64,000 nt of DNA from CAYOUV01 sp963790075 (lineage in GTDB: Bacteria; Chloroflexota; Anaerolineae; Anaerolineales; Villigracilaceae): the NCBI GenBank assembly GCA_963790075.1, contig CAWBNG010000003.1, forward strand, positions 124,001 to 188,000, read 5' to 3'. The first letter of the stretch is position 1, and every line of letters starts with the position of its first letter. The position numbers and the translations under genes are program-made. Of the stretch, positions 7,922 to 15,268 are shown one piece after another. The notes beneath the pieces are model-generated. The model ran no database searches and was not told where the DNA came from. It saw only the letters and a list, made by a program, of their open reading frames with translations.

Positions 7922-8455
7922 ATGACCCAACAAATCTCACAACTGAAACAAGAATTCGGCCAGGGCTTAAGTCAGATCAGCCATTTTTGGGGTTTCCCGA
8001 AAGGTATGGGCGCCATCTTTGCCGTGCTGTACATCTCTCCCGAGCCGCTCTCACTGGATACCCTGGTCGAAGAGACCGGGCTGACCAAGGGAGCCATCAG
8101 CACCAACGTACGCGCGCTGGCCCGTCTGGGTCTCGTGCGCCGTACCACGCACCTGGGTGATCGCAAGGATTATTACGAAGCCGAAACCGACTTCTACCAG
8201 GCCATCCGCGGCATCCTGAAAGAGCGCCAGAACACCGAATTCGACAACGCCGTCCGTTCGGTACAAGCGACGCTCGAGAAACTGGAATCCGGCCCGGGCC
8301 CCGATGACGATCCGCGGGAATGGGCTTTCATGCAGGAGCGCGTGGAAGCGCTGCAAGCCTTCTTTGACGCCCTTGATCGCCTGGTCCGGGCTGTCAGCCG
8401 CCTCGAGAGCCTGGGCATCACCACCATCGAAAAAATCTTAGGAGTGTTGAAATGA
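7922..8455 (+). CDS. GbsR/MarR family transcriptional regulator
   Basis: 177-aa winged-helix regulator. The DNA-binding domain spans about residues 20-95: FWGFPKGMGAIFAVLY, then the recognition region LVEETGLTKGAISTNVRAL and the wing RTTHLGDRKDYYEAE. A C-terminal helical dimerisation region follows. The pattern is that of the GbsR group of MarR-like proteins, some of which sense choline or quaternary amines; the effector here is unknown. A consensus promoter with an operator-like palindrome lies just upstream, so autoregulation is likely. Its stop overlaps the SDR gene by 4 nt, making that enzyme the probable regulated target. Confidence 0.85.
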   Translation: MTQQISQLKQEFGQGLSQISHFWGFPKGMGAIFAVLYISPEPLSLDTLVEETGLTKGAISTNVRALARLGLVRRTTHLGDRKDYYEAETDFYQAIRGILKERQNTEFDNAVRSVQATLEKLESGPGPDDDPREWAFMQERVEALQAFFDALDRLVRAVSRLESLGITTIEKILGVLK

Positions 8456-9354
8456 AAATTGCCGTCACGGGAGCCTTTTCGTATTCGGGAAAGTACATCG
8501 CCCGCCGCCTGCTCAAACGCGGTGAGGAAGTCATCACCCTGACCGGTCATCCAGACCGTTCGGATCCGTTTAATGGAGGCGTCAAAGCCTTTCCGCTGGA
8601 ATTTGACCTTCAGAGTCTGACGGAGAGTTTGCGCGGCGTGGAGGTGCTGGTCAACACCTATTGGGTGCGCTTCGACTGGGGTCAGGACACCCAGCCGGGT
8701 GCAGTCGAGAATACCGGAAAATTAGTGCGCGCCGCCGTCGCGGCCGGGGTGCGGCGCATTGTGCACATCAGCATCACCAATCCAGCGCTCGATTCACCCC
8801 TGCCCTACTTCTGGGGCAAGGCGACGAACGAGGCTTTCGTACACCAGTCGGGCCTGTCCTATGCCATCCTGCGTCCGACTGTCCTGTTCGGGGCCGAGGA
8901 CATTTTGATCAACAACATCGCCTACCTGCTGCGGCGCTTCCCCATCTTTGCCGTCCCCGGTGATGGCAGCTACCGGCTGCAGCCGGTCTTCGTGGACGAC
9001 CTGGCAGCTCTGGCTGTTGATGCAGTCTACCGGCAGGAAAACATAGTGATGGATGCCGTCGGACCGGATATTTTCAGCTTCGGGCAGATGGTAGGCCTGA
9101 TTGGGGATGCGATCGGTCACAGCCGACGGCTGGTACATCTGCCCCCGAAATTGGCCCTGGCTGCGGCACGCTTCCTGAGCCTGTTCGTCGGCGACGTGCT
9201 GCTGACGCCTGAAGAAGTGGACGGCCTGATGGCAGGACTGCTGGTCTCATCTGAACCAGCGCGCTGCGAAACACGCCTGGAAGACTGGCTGCGTGAAAAT
9301 CGGGAGCGTGTCGGTCAACGTTATGCTTCTGAACTCAAACGGCACTATCGCTAA
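8452..9354 (+). CDS. NAD(P)-binding SDR / NmrA-like oxidoreductase
   Basis: 300-aa atypical short-chain dehydrogenase with an N-terminal Rossmann motif TGAFSYSGKYIARRLL, a variant of TGxxGxxG. The region VRRIVHISITNPALDSPLPYFWGKATNE contains the Ser and the YxxxK-like Tyr/Lys (YFWGK). The protein resembles the complex I NDUFA9-like and NmrA groups that bind NAD(P) without strict catalysis. The substrate is unknown. It is translationally coupled (ATGA overlap) to the GbsR/MarR gene and so probably shares its promoter and operator. Confidence 0.83.
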   Translation: MKIAVTGAFSYSGKYIARRLLKRGEEVITLTGHPDRSDPFNGGVKAFPLEFDLQSLTESLRGVEVLVNTYWVRFDWGQDTQPGAVENTGKLVRAAVAAGVRRIVHISITNPALDSPLPYFWGKATNEAFVHQSGLSYAILRPTVLFGAEDILINNIAYLLRRFPIFAVPGDGSYRLQPVFVDDLAALAVDAVYRQENIVMDAVGPDIFSFGQMVGLIGDAIGHSRRLVHLPPKLALAAARFLSLFVGDVLLTPEEVDGLMAGLLVSSEPARCETRLEDWLRENRERVGQRYASELKRHYR

Positions 9355-9504
9355 CAACTGATGGGTAAATAAAAAAACTTCCAGGGCAGTCCCGGCGCCC
9401 TTTATCCAGGGATGCACCTGGCCTGCGCCAGCTTTGGGGTGATCTTGGCATTGCCATAGCCTCCAAACGGGAAAACCAACCATGCGCTCCTTCATTGGAA
9501 TTAG

Positions 9505-9527
9505 CTAGTGATACAATTCACAACTAG
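9505..9527 (+). promoter_or_regulatory. Inverted repeat over a possible -10 box
   Basis: CTAGTGA and TCACAACTAG form an inverted repeat (with two extra bases in the right arm) around TACAAT at 9512-9517, about 60 nt before the haem-binding gene. No good -35 is seen, so a promoter/operator role is tentative. Confidence 0.35.
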
Positions 9528-9577
9528 GGACGGCTTAATTTGCGTCCAGCATAATTCCCGACAACCTGAGGAGGCAC

Positions 9578-10006
9578 ATGAAGAAGACTCTGTTATTCAT
9601 CCTGCTGGGCGGACTGGCTCTATTCATACTGATCCAGTTTCTCCCTTTCGGCAAGGATCATACCAATCCGCCCGTAATCATGGAACCCAACTGGGACAGT
9701 CCGCAGACGCGCCAGCTTGCCAAGGAGCACTGCTTCCAGTGCCACAGCAATGAGACCGAATGGCCCTGGTACAGCAACATCGCCCCGGCTTCCTGGCTGA
9801 TCTATAACGATGTGGCCTCAGGCCGCCGGCATTTCAACTTCTCCGACTGGAATAATCACCCGGCAGAAATGAATGAATTAACCGAAGCTATTCAGAGTGG
9901 TGAAATGCCCCCGATCCAATACTGGATCGCACATCCCGGCTCGCGGTTGACCGATCAGCAAAAACAGGAACTAATTACAGGTCTGCAAGCCAGCCTCGGC
10001 AAATAA
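9578..10006 (+). CDS. Membrane-anchored haem-binding domain protein
   Basis: 142-aa protein of the Haem_bd type. An N-terminal uncleaved or cleaved hydrophobic segment covers residues 3-22. A periplasmic domain follows with the c-type haem motif CFQCH (CxxCH) near residues 51-55, and the family signature NETEWPWYSNIAPASWL after it. An AGGAGG Shine-Dalgarno fixes the start. Haem should attach covalently outside the cell membrane; the axial ligand beyond the His cannot be assigned. It probably serves electron transfer, but no partner gene lies next to it. Confidence 0.88.
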   Translation: MKKTLLFILLGGLALFILIQFLPFGKDHTNPPVIMEPNWDSPQTRQLAKEHCFQCHSNETEWPWYSNIAPASWLIYNDVASGRRHFNFSDWNNHPAEMNELTEAIQSGEMPPIQYWIAHPGSRLTDQQKQELITGLQASLGK

Positions 10007-10013
10007 CGAAATT

Positions 10014-10036
10014 GACCTCCCCAAATCAGGGAGGTC
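10014..10036. terminator. Hairpin between the haem-binding gene and the CCA enzyme
   Basis: GACCTCCC/GGGAGGTC stem of 8 bp with a 7-nt loop between convergent genes. Only a short TT follows, so strength is uncertain. Confidence 0.6.
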
Positions 10037-10066
10037 TTCCATAATGTGTCAAGTTATGGAATATTT

Positions 10067-10480
10067 TTAGTTGATCAAGCGGTCCAGCAATTCCCCTTCC
10101 TCTTCCACAGTGAAAATCTCTCCATCCAACCAGGCCTGGCGCAGACGCCAGAGAATCTCCTGATAGCGCGGACCCGGCTTCAGCCCGCGCGTTTGCAGGT
10201 CATGGCCATCGAGGCTCGGCTTGACCAGGCGCCATTTGGATAGATAAGCGTTCAAAGACTGGCGCAATTTAGCATCGCTCACAGCCAGGTAAGCGGCATA
10301 GACCACGACCGGCGGCACATCTTCCAGACGGCTGACCCAAGTACTGGGCCTGGCCTCCCGCAAACCGGGCAGGTCGACCCACAGCGCCGCAGCCGATGCC
10401 AGGATTTTGGTCATCGAAGAAGATATCCGTAGTCGCCTGCAGATGCTTTTCAGGGCGGGAGGTTTAACGAGAGCCACCAC
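10067..10480 (-). CDS. cca: C-terminal part of CCA-adding enzyme, out of frame with main ORF
   Basis: This frame encodes about 137 residues that continue the tRNA nucleotidyltransferase after its main frame stops at 10450. It reads PPALKSICRRL..., then DVPPVVVYAAYLA and the closing domain GLKPGPRYQEILWRLRQAWLDGEI, which is the usual tail of long CCA enzymes. The two frames overlap at 10450-10480 and differ by one base step. The most economical reading is one gene of roughly 870 codons with a single indel in 10455-10480. There is no plausible independent start or RBS for this piece. Confidence 0.75.
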   Translation of the reverse strand: MVALVKPPALKSICRRLRISSSMTKILASAAALWVDLPGLREARPSTWVSRLEDVPPVVVYAAYLAVSDAKLRQSLNAYLSKWRLVKPSLDGHDLQTRGLKPGPRYQEILWRLRQAWLDGEIFTVEEEGELLDRLIN

Positions 10481-12672
10481 AGGAGATAGCCCAGCACGCG
10501 CCGCAAGGGAGGTCCGCTCAAGTCCGAGACAGGTCCGATCTCAGCCGGTACGCCAACTTCCAACCCCTCCGCCAGTCGCTTTTGAATCGCAGGGTCCCAG
10601 GGCAAATCGGAGTGGATGGCGCGCAGTAAACCCAGGTCCTCCAGGCGCGCCAACATGGTGACTGCGCGCGGCTCATCCAGGATCAAGTCCAGTTCGTGGT
10701 GGATGCGCTCGCTGGAGAGTTTCTCAAGCAAGGAGCGGGCTTCGTCCATCAGCTGCAGGGTCCGGTTTTCGATGTGGAAGTCGAAACGCTGCTCGAACCT
10801 GACAGCCCGCAGCATGCGGGTGGGATCATCAACAAATGAGAGCGAGTGCAGCACGCGTACCAGTCCGCGCTCCAGGTCGTTCATCCCGCCCCAGTAATCG
10901 TACAGCTCGCCGTAGTGATGGCCATCCAAACGAATTGCCAGCGTATTGATGCTGAAATCGCGGCGGTGCAGGTCTAACTTGATGCTGCCGCGTTCAACTG
11001 TGGGCAGCGCGGTAGGCCGTTCGTAAAATTCCGTCCGGGCCGAGATCAGATCCAGGAACGACGGTATCTCTTTGGGGTCGGATAATTTAGAGCCCTGCAG
11101 GAACCATTTGGCTGTGCCAAAGCGGTTGTGGCTGGTAACCCGCCCAGCATATTTTTTGGAAAGGGCTTTCGCCAGCGCAATTGCATCACCCTCGACCACG
11201 ATATCAAAATCCAGGCTGGGGCGCTGGAGCAGCAAGTCGCGCACAAAACCACCAACGACGTAGAGCGCCATGGCTTGTGCCGAGGCCGCCTCAGCCACCC
11301 GGCGGATTAATTCCAGGCGCGCCTCGGGCAGCGCCTCATCCAGGAGAGTGGCCAGGTTTTGCTCTGCGCGGCGGGTTTCCGGCGGCGCCAGCGTATTGAG
11401 CAAATCCGTGCGCGTAACGATGCCGATCACCTCTCCACCTTCCGGGTCCGCTACCGGGATCTGCCCCCAGCCGCTATCGGTCATGCGGGTCTGCAGGACC
11501 TGCAGCGAATCGCCGGGGTGGACCGTCACCTCGCCAGCCTCCATCAAACTGGCAGCCGTCAGATTGAGCTTATGCGTGGTCGCGCGATCGACAGCGCGGC
11601 GGGTCAGTAAGCCGATAACTTTGCCATCCTGCACCACCGGATAGCCTTCATACCCGAATCGCTGCATCAGCTTGGCCGCTTTTTGGACGGGCGTCTCCGG
11701 TGCAAGCACCTGCGGTCCACGGGACATAATCTGCGACACAGTGATGGACGGCTCAATAAAGCGTGGCAGCACTTCGAGCAAGGAGTGGCAGGTTTCTTCA
11801 AGGACCGCGGGGCGGGTCTGCTCGCTTGACACACGAATCAAAGCAGCCGCTGCCCGGTCGTGCCCCCCGCCGCCGAATTGGGCCGTGATCGCCGCCACAT
11901 CGATCTCATCGGTGGTCGAGCGCGCGACGATACGAATCCCTTCGACCGTTGAAACCAACACGAACAGGGCGTCGGGGTCCAGGAGGTCGCGAATTTTATG
12001 TGCCAGGGAAGATATCTCTTCGTTCAAATTGCGCGCATCGGCGCAGGCCAGGATCACGGTATGACCATTGATATCATGGGTCTGAGCATTAGCGATTAAA
12101 CGATCGTATACCTCGCGCTGGTCAGATGAAAGCGGTGGATTGAGAAAATCCCCGGCAATCTTCAGGCTGGCACCCTGCTCCAGTAAATAAGCCGCAGCCC
12201 GCACATCGCGTGGCGTGGTGCTGCCGTAACTCAAAGAGCCGGTATCTTCGTAGATCCCCAAGAGCAGCAGCGTGGCTTGGATGACACTTAAATGTCCATT
12301 GTGCTCCTGCAGGGACTCGACCAGCACGGTGGTCGCTGCACCGGTCTCCAGGAGGCTGACCTGCCAGCTTTCCGGCAGACCGCTCCGAAGCGGATGGTGA
12401 TCCAGGACCCGAATCGCGGTCTTCTTCCCCATACCCTTGATCGTCACCAGGGACTGCGTATCCACCAGTGTGACCGCTTCGACCGTCTCTTGCGGCAGGT
12501 CGCGCTGGTCCACAAATGGGAACTCGGCCCCGTAAAGCGTCACAAATGCGCGCACATTGCGATTTAATCGGCGCGGTATGACCGGCAGCGCGCTTTCATC
12601 CAGCAAATATGCGCCAAAGGCAGATGCCAGGGCATCGAAATCCGCCTGTTCGTGGGTCAGGATCAGCTTCAT
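10450..12672 (-). CDS. cca: DHH-CBS-CBS-tRNA nucleotidyltransferase (CCA/A-adding enzyme)
   Basis: 740-aa multidomain protein. A DHH phosphoesterase-like domain occupies residues 1-300 (FDALASAF, DTQS, DHHPLRSG, and a GGGGHDRAA glycine motif near 263). Two CBS domains lie near 315-430 (IMSRGPQVLAPETPVQKA). A class II nucleotidyltransferase head follows (LYVVGGFVRDLLL, then DFDIVVEGDA with the catalytic Asp pair near 475-500), then the RNA-binding neck. The family adds CCA or A to tRNA 3' ends. The open frame stops early, and the last domain continues in another frame down to 10067. The gene is divergent from the leader/MazG unit. Confidence 0.88.
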   Translation of the reverse strand: MKLILTHEQADFDALASAFGAYLLDESALPVIPRRLNRNVRAFVTLYGAEFPFVDQRDLPQETVEAVTLVDTQSLVTIKGMGKKTAIRVLDHHPLRSGLPESWQVSLLETGAATTVLVESLQEHNGHLSVIQATLLLLGIYEDTGSLSYGSTTPRDVRAAAYLLEQGASLKIAGDFLNPPLSSDQREVYDRLIANAQTHDINGHTVILACADARNLNEEISSLAHKIRDLLDPDALFVLVSTVEGIRIVARSTTDEIDVAAITAQFGGGGHDRAAAALIRVSSEQTRPAVLEETCHSLLEVLPRFIEPSITVSQIMSRGPQVLAPETPVQKAAKLMQRFGYEGYPVVQDGKVIGLLTRRAVDRATTHKLNLTAASLMEAGEVTVHPGDSLQVLQTRMTDSGWGQIPVADPEGGEVIGIVTRTDLLNTLAPPETRRAEQNLATLLDEALPEARLELIRRVAEAASAQAMALYVVGGFVRDLLLQRPSLDFDIVVEGDAIALAKALSKKYAGRVTSHNRFGTAKWFLQGSKLSDPKEIPSFLDLISARTEFYERPTALPTVERGSIKLDLHRRDFSINTLAIRLDGHHYGELYDYWGGMNDLERGLVRVLHSLSFVDDPTRMLRAVRFEQRFDFHIENRTLQLMDEARSLLEKLSSERIHHELDLILDEPRAVTMLARLEDLGLLRAIHSDLPWDPAIQKRLAEGLEVGVPAEIGPVSDLSGPPLRRVLGYLLWWLSLNLPP

Positions 12673-12702
12673 TTCACAAATATTGTAACCGACAAACCTC
12701 GG

Positions 12703-12730
12703 TTGCAGATTTGCCAGTTTCAGTTATAAT
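12703..12730 (+). promoter_or_regulatory. Promoter of the leader peptide and MazG/LOG/proS unit
   Basis: TTGCAG (12703-12708), 16-nt spacer and a perfect TATAAT (12725-12730). The -10 ends 6 nt before an ATG, so the transcript should begin at or beside that ATG (leaderless). Confidence 0.7.
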
Positions 12731-12736
12731 CACGCC

Positions 12737-12793
12737 ATGTTAACCAACCCGGTCCCGTCCCCCAGCATGCCAATTACCGCCAGGTCTGGATAG
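12737..12793 (+). CDS. Candidate 18-aa proline-rich leader peptide
   Basis: A short frame starts 7 nt after the -10 box and reads MLTNPVPSPSMPITARSG then TAG. Four of 18 codons are proline (codons at 12749, 12755, 12761 and 12770). It ends 20 nt before an intrinsic terminator and is the first frame of a transcript that goes on to two prolyl-tRNA synthetase genes. The layout matches a translation-controlled attenuator: ribosomes stalled at Pro codons would leave 12778-12789 free to pair with 12822-12833. There is no Shine-Dalgarno, consistent with a leaderless start. Peptide synthesis is unproven; the alternative is an untranslated small RNA. Confidence 0.55.
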   Translation: MLTNPVPSPSMPITARSG

Positions 12794-12813
12794 GTTCGGT
12801 TCGTCACGCCACT

Positions 12814-12847
12814 AACGGCTCCCAGACTTGGTGAGCCGTTTTTTTTT
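12814..12847 (+). terminator. Intrinsic terminator (attenuator) just before the MazG gene
   Basis: AACGGCTC/GAGCCGTT 8-bp stem, extendable by CCA/TGG in the loop, followed by nine T residues in all (12839-12847). It ends 15 nt before the start of the MazG-like gene, so it would block the downstream genes unless an antiterminator forms. The loop and 3' side (12822-12833) can pair over 12 bp, with two G-U pairs, to 12778-12789. Confidence 0.85.
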
Positions 12848-12862
12848 GTAAAACAGGACATA

Positions 12863-13171
12863 ATGGACATTCAACAACTTACCGTAAAAATGAACGCTTT
12901 TGTCAGTGCGAAAGGCTGGTATGAGGCCGATAGCAAACGTCCGCAGACGCCGAAGAATCTGGCCATTTCGCTGGCATTGGAAGCAGCCGAGATCCTGGAA
13001 CACTACCAATGGCATGAACAGACGCGCAATAAGGATGAACTGGCCAGCGAACTGGCAGATGTGGCCTTATACTTATTACAATTGGCCTCTGTCTCCGATA
13101 TCGATTTGGAACAGGCCATTTTGGATAAATTGGAAATCAACGCAACTAGAGAATGGGATAGCAAAGAATGA
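12863..13171 (+). CDS. MazG-like nucleotide pyrophosphohydrolase
   Basis: 102-aa all-alpha NTP pyrophosphatase of the MazG-like (HisE/iMazG) superfamily; such enzymes hydrolyse (d)NTPs to monophosphate and pyrophosphate. Metal-binding acidic residues are seen in EAAEILEHYQW near residues 39-49 and ELADVALYLL near 64-73. A terminator lies immediately upstream and a weak AGGAC precedes the ATG, so expression probably depends on read-through. The stop overlaps the LOG gene by 4 nt. Its reason for preceding aminoacyl-tRNA synthetases is unclear; a house-cleaning role is a guess. Confidence 0.88.
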   Translation: MDIQQLTVKMNAFVSAKGWYEADSKRPQTPKNLAISLALEAAEILEHYQWHEQTRNKDELASELADVALYLLQLASVSDIDLEQAILDKLEINATREWDSKE

Positions 13172-13698
13172 ACGTAACGGTCTTTGGAGGCTCAAAACCC
13201 AAACCCGGTGAAAAAGCTTATCAGGAAGCACAACAGCTTGGTCGTTTACTGGCCGAGCACGGACATAGCGTGCTGACCGGCGGCTACATCGGCACGATGG
13301 AAGCCGTCAGCCGCGGTGCAGCCGAAGCCGGCGGGCACGTCATCGGTGTGACCTGCGAAGATATCGAGCGCTGGCGCACTGTGAGGCCAAACAATTGGGT
13401 CCAGGAAGAGTGGCGCAAAAATACGCTGATCGAACGCCTGCAGGCTTTGATCGAGGGCTGCGACGCTGCCCTGGCCTTGCCCGGCGGTCCCGGCACCCTG
13501 ACCGAAATCGCTCTGACCTGGAATTTGATGATCATCGGATCGTTGCCCCGGAGGCCGCTGATCCTGATCGGAGAAGGCTGGCAGTCCGTCTTCGATCAGG
13601 CCTATTACACCCTGGGCGATTACTTCCATGAGAATCAGCGGGAATTGCTGCAATTCGCTCCAGACGTGCAAGCTGCCGTCGAGAAAATCCAAAACTAG
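13168..13698 (+). CDS. LOG family (TIGR00725-like) Rossmann protein
   Basis: 176-aa protein of the lysine decarboxylase-like LOG family. The nucleotide-binding start is VFGGSKPKPG, then GYIGTMEAVSRGAAEAGG and the diagnostic PGGPGTLTEI near residues 105-114. Plant and bacterial LOG proteins are cytokinin-riboside 5'-monophosphate phosphoribohydrolases; related bacterial proteins cleave other nucleoside monophosphates. True LOG activity cannot be claimed. The ATGA overlap with the MazG-like gene suggests the two act together on nucleotides. Confidence 0.88.
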   Translation: MNVTVFGGSKPKPGEKAYQEAQQLGRLLAEHGHSVLTGGYIGTMEAVSRGAAEAGGHVIGVTCEDIERWRTVRPNNWVQEEWRKNTLIERLQALIEGCDAALALPGGPGTLTEIALTWNLMIIGSLPRRPLILIGEGWQSVFDQAYYTLGDYFHENQRELLQFAPDVQAAVEKIQN

Positions 13699-13764
13699 GA
13701 AGCGCGAATAGGTGCTTATCCAGACCTAAAGCGCGAACCACAAATAACAAAGACTGAGGAGACA

Positions 13765-15204
13765 ATGGCAGAAGACAAACTCCCTTCCCGAAGTGAAAAC
13801 TTTGCCGAGTGGTACAACCAGCTCGTGCTGAAAGCTGAATTAGCTGATTATGCTCCTGTACGCGGCTGCATGGTCGTGCGTCCCTATGGCTGGACGCTGT
13901 GGGAAAATATGCAGGCCGGTTTGGACCGGCGTTTCAAAGAGACTGGACACGTCAACGCCGCCTTCCCCACCCTGATCCCGCTCTCCTTCTTCGAGAAGGA
14001 AAAAGAACACGTGGAAGGCTTCTCACCCGAACTGGCGGTGGTCACGCACGGCGGCGGCGAGAAACTGGAAGAACCCCTGGCGGTGCGGCCGACTTCTGAG
14101 ACCATCATCGGTTACATGTATTCCAAATGGATCAAGTCCTGGCGCGATTTGCCCGTACTGATCAACCAGTGGGGCAGCGTGCTGCGTTGGGAACTGCGTA
14201 CCAAGCTCTTCCTGCGCACGGCCGAATTCTACTGGCAGGAAGGTCATACCGCCCACGTCTCCTCGGAAGAAGCCCTGGAAGAGACCTACCGCATGCTGGA
14301 CGTGTACGCCGACTTTGCCATCAACGATGTGGCCATCCCGGTTATCAAGGGTGTCAAATCCGAGACCGAGAAATTCGCTGGCGCGCAAATGTCGACCAGC
14401 ATCGAAGCCATGATGGGCGACAAACGGGCTCTTCAGGCCGGCACCTCGCACTTTTTCGGCCAAAACTTCGCCAAGGCTTTCGAGATCCAGTATCTCGACC
14501 AGAACAATACGCTGCAATACTGCCATACCACCTCCTGGGGTCTCTCCACGCGCATGATCGGCGCGATGATCATGGTCCACGGCGACGACCAGGGTCTGGT
14601 CATGCCTCCCAAGCTGGCGCCGATCCAGGCCGTCATCGTGCCGATTTTCAAGACGGACGAAGAGAAGCAAAACGTCATGCAAGTGGCCAACCAAGTCTTC
14701 GCCGAACTCAAGTCCGCCGGGGTACGCATCAAAATGGACGACCGCGAAGAAGTCACGCCGGGATTTAAATATAACGACTGGGAAATGCGCGGCGTGCCGC
14801 TGCGGATCGAGGTCGGACCCAGGGATGTCGAGAAGGGTTCGGTTGCACTGGCCAGACGCGATATTCCGGGGCGCGAGGGCAAATCCTTCGTCCCGCAGGC
14901 GGGACTCGCGCAGGCCGTCAGCCAACTCCTGTCCGAGATTCAGAATGCCCTGCTCAAGCGGGCCACCGAATTCCGCGACAGCAATATCCATGACCCCAAA
15001 GATTACGAGGAATTCAAGCAGGTGGTGACCGATGGCTGGGCATTTTCCTGGTGGTGCGGATCGAAGGAATGCGAGGCCAAAGTCAAGGAAGACACCAAAG
15101 CCACCACGCGCGTCATCCCCTTCGACCAGCCCGACGGCGAGGGTCGGTGCATCGTCTGTGGTGAGAAGGCTGAAAAGAAGGTCTACTTCGCCCGCGCTTA
15201 TTAA
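13765..15204 (+). CDS. proS: Prolyl-tRNA synthetase, archaeal/eukaryotic-like type
   Basis: 479-aa class II synthetase charging tRNA-Pro. It has no editing insertion between motifs 2 and 3 and ends with the zinc-binding C-terminal domain of this type (WWCGSKECEAK ... RCIVCGEKAEKK, four Cys) and the terminal Tyr (FARAY). Motif 2 is RWELRTKLFLRTAEFYWQEGHTAH; motif 3 includes GLSTRMIGAMIMVHGD. The anticodon-binding domain starts near residue 290. A GAGGAG Shine-Dalgarno precedes the ATG. It is 66 nt after the LOG gene with no terminator between, so the proline attenuator upstream may govern it. A second, bacterial-type ProRS follows directly. Confidence 0.95.
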   Translation: MAEDKLPSRSENFAEWYNQLVLKAELADYAPVRGCMVVRPYGWTLWENMQAGLDRRFKETGHVNAAFPTLIPLSFFEKEKEHVEGFSPELAVVTHGGGEKLEEPLAVRPTSETIIGYMYSKWIKSWRDLPVLINQWGSVLRWELRTKLFLRTAEFYWQEGHTAHVSSEEALEETYRMLDVYADFAINDVAIPVIKGVKSETEKFAGAQMSTSIEAMMGDKRALQAGTSHFFGQNFAKAFEIQYLDQNNTLQYCHTTSWGLSTRMIGAMIMVHGDDQGLVMPPKLAPIQAVIVPIFKTDEEKQNVMQVANQVFAELKSAGVRIKMDDREEVTPGFKYNDWEMRGVPLRIEVGPRDVEKGSVALARRDIPGREGKSFVPQAGLAQAVSQLLSEIQNALLKRATEFRDSNIHDPKDYEEFKQVVTDGWAFSWWCGSKECEAKVKEDTKATTRVIPFDQPDGEGRCIVCGEKAEKKVYFARAY

Positions 15205-15221
15205 CCTGCGTTGATTTTCAA

Positions 15222-15258
15222 GGGGCGGTTTTCAAAAACCGCCCCGGTTATTTCGGGG
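15222..15258 (+). promoter_or_regulatory. Two mutually exclusive hairpins between the proS genes
   Basis: GGGGCGGTTTT (15222-15232) pairs with AAAACCGCCCC (15235-15245). Alternatively CCCCG (15242-15246) pairs with CGGGG (15254-15258), whose GGGGAG is the likely Shine-Dalgarno of the second proS. No T tract follows, so a terminator is less likely than a processing or translation-control element. Confidence 0.45.
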
Positions 15259-15268
15259 AGTACCAGTT

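Noticed and set aside
9247..9495. Minus-strand frame between the SDR and haem-binding genes
   Set aside because: It overlaps the SDR 3' end and resembles no protein; likely a shadow.
12730..12850. Small SRP RNA gene
   Set aside because: A promoter, about 110 nt and a terminator fit the size, and TTAACC...GGTC looks similar, but the GGAA tetraloop and the conserved internal loop are missing. The leader-peptide attenuator explains the layout better.
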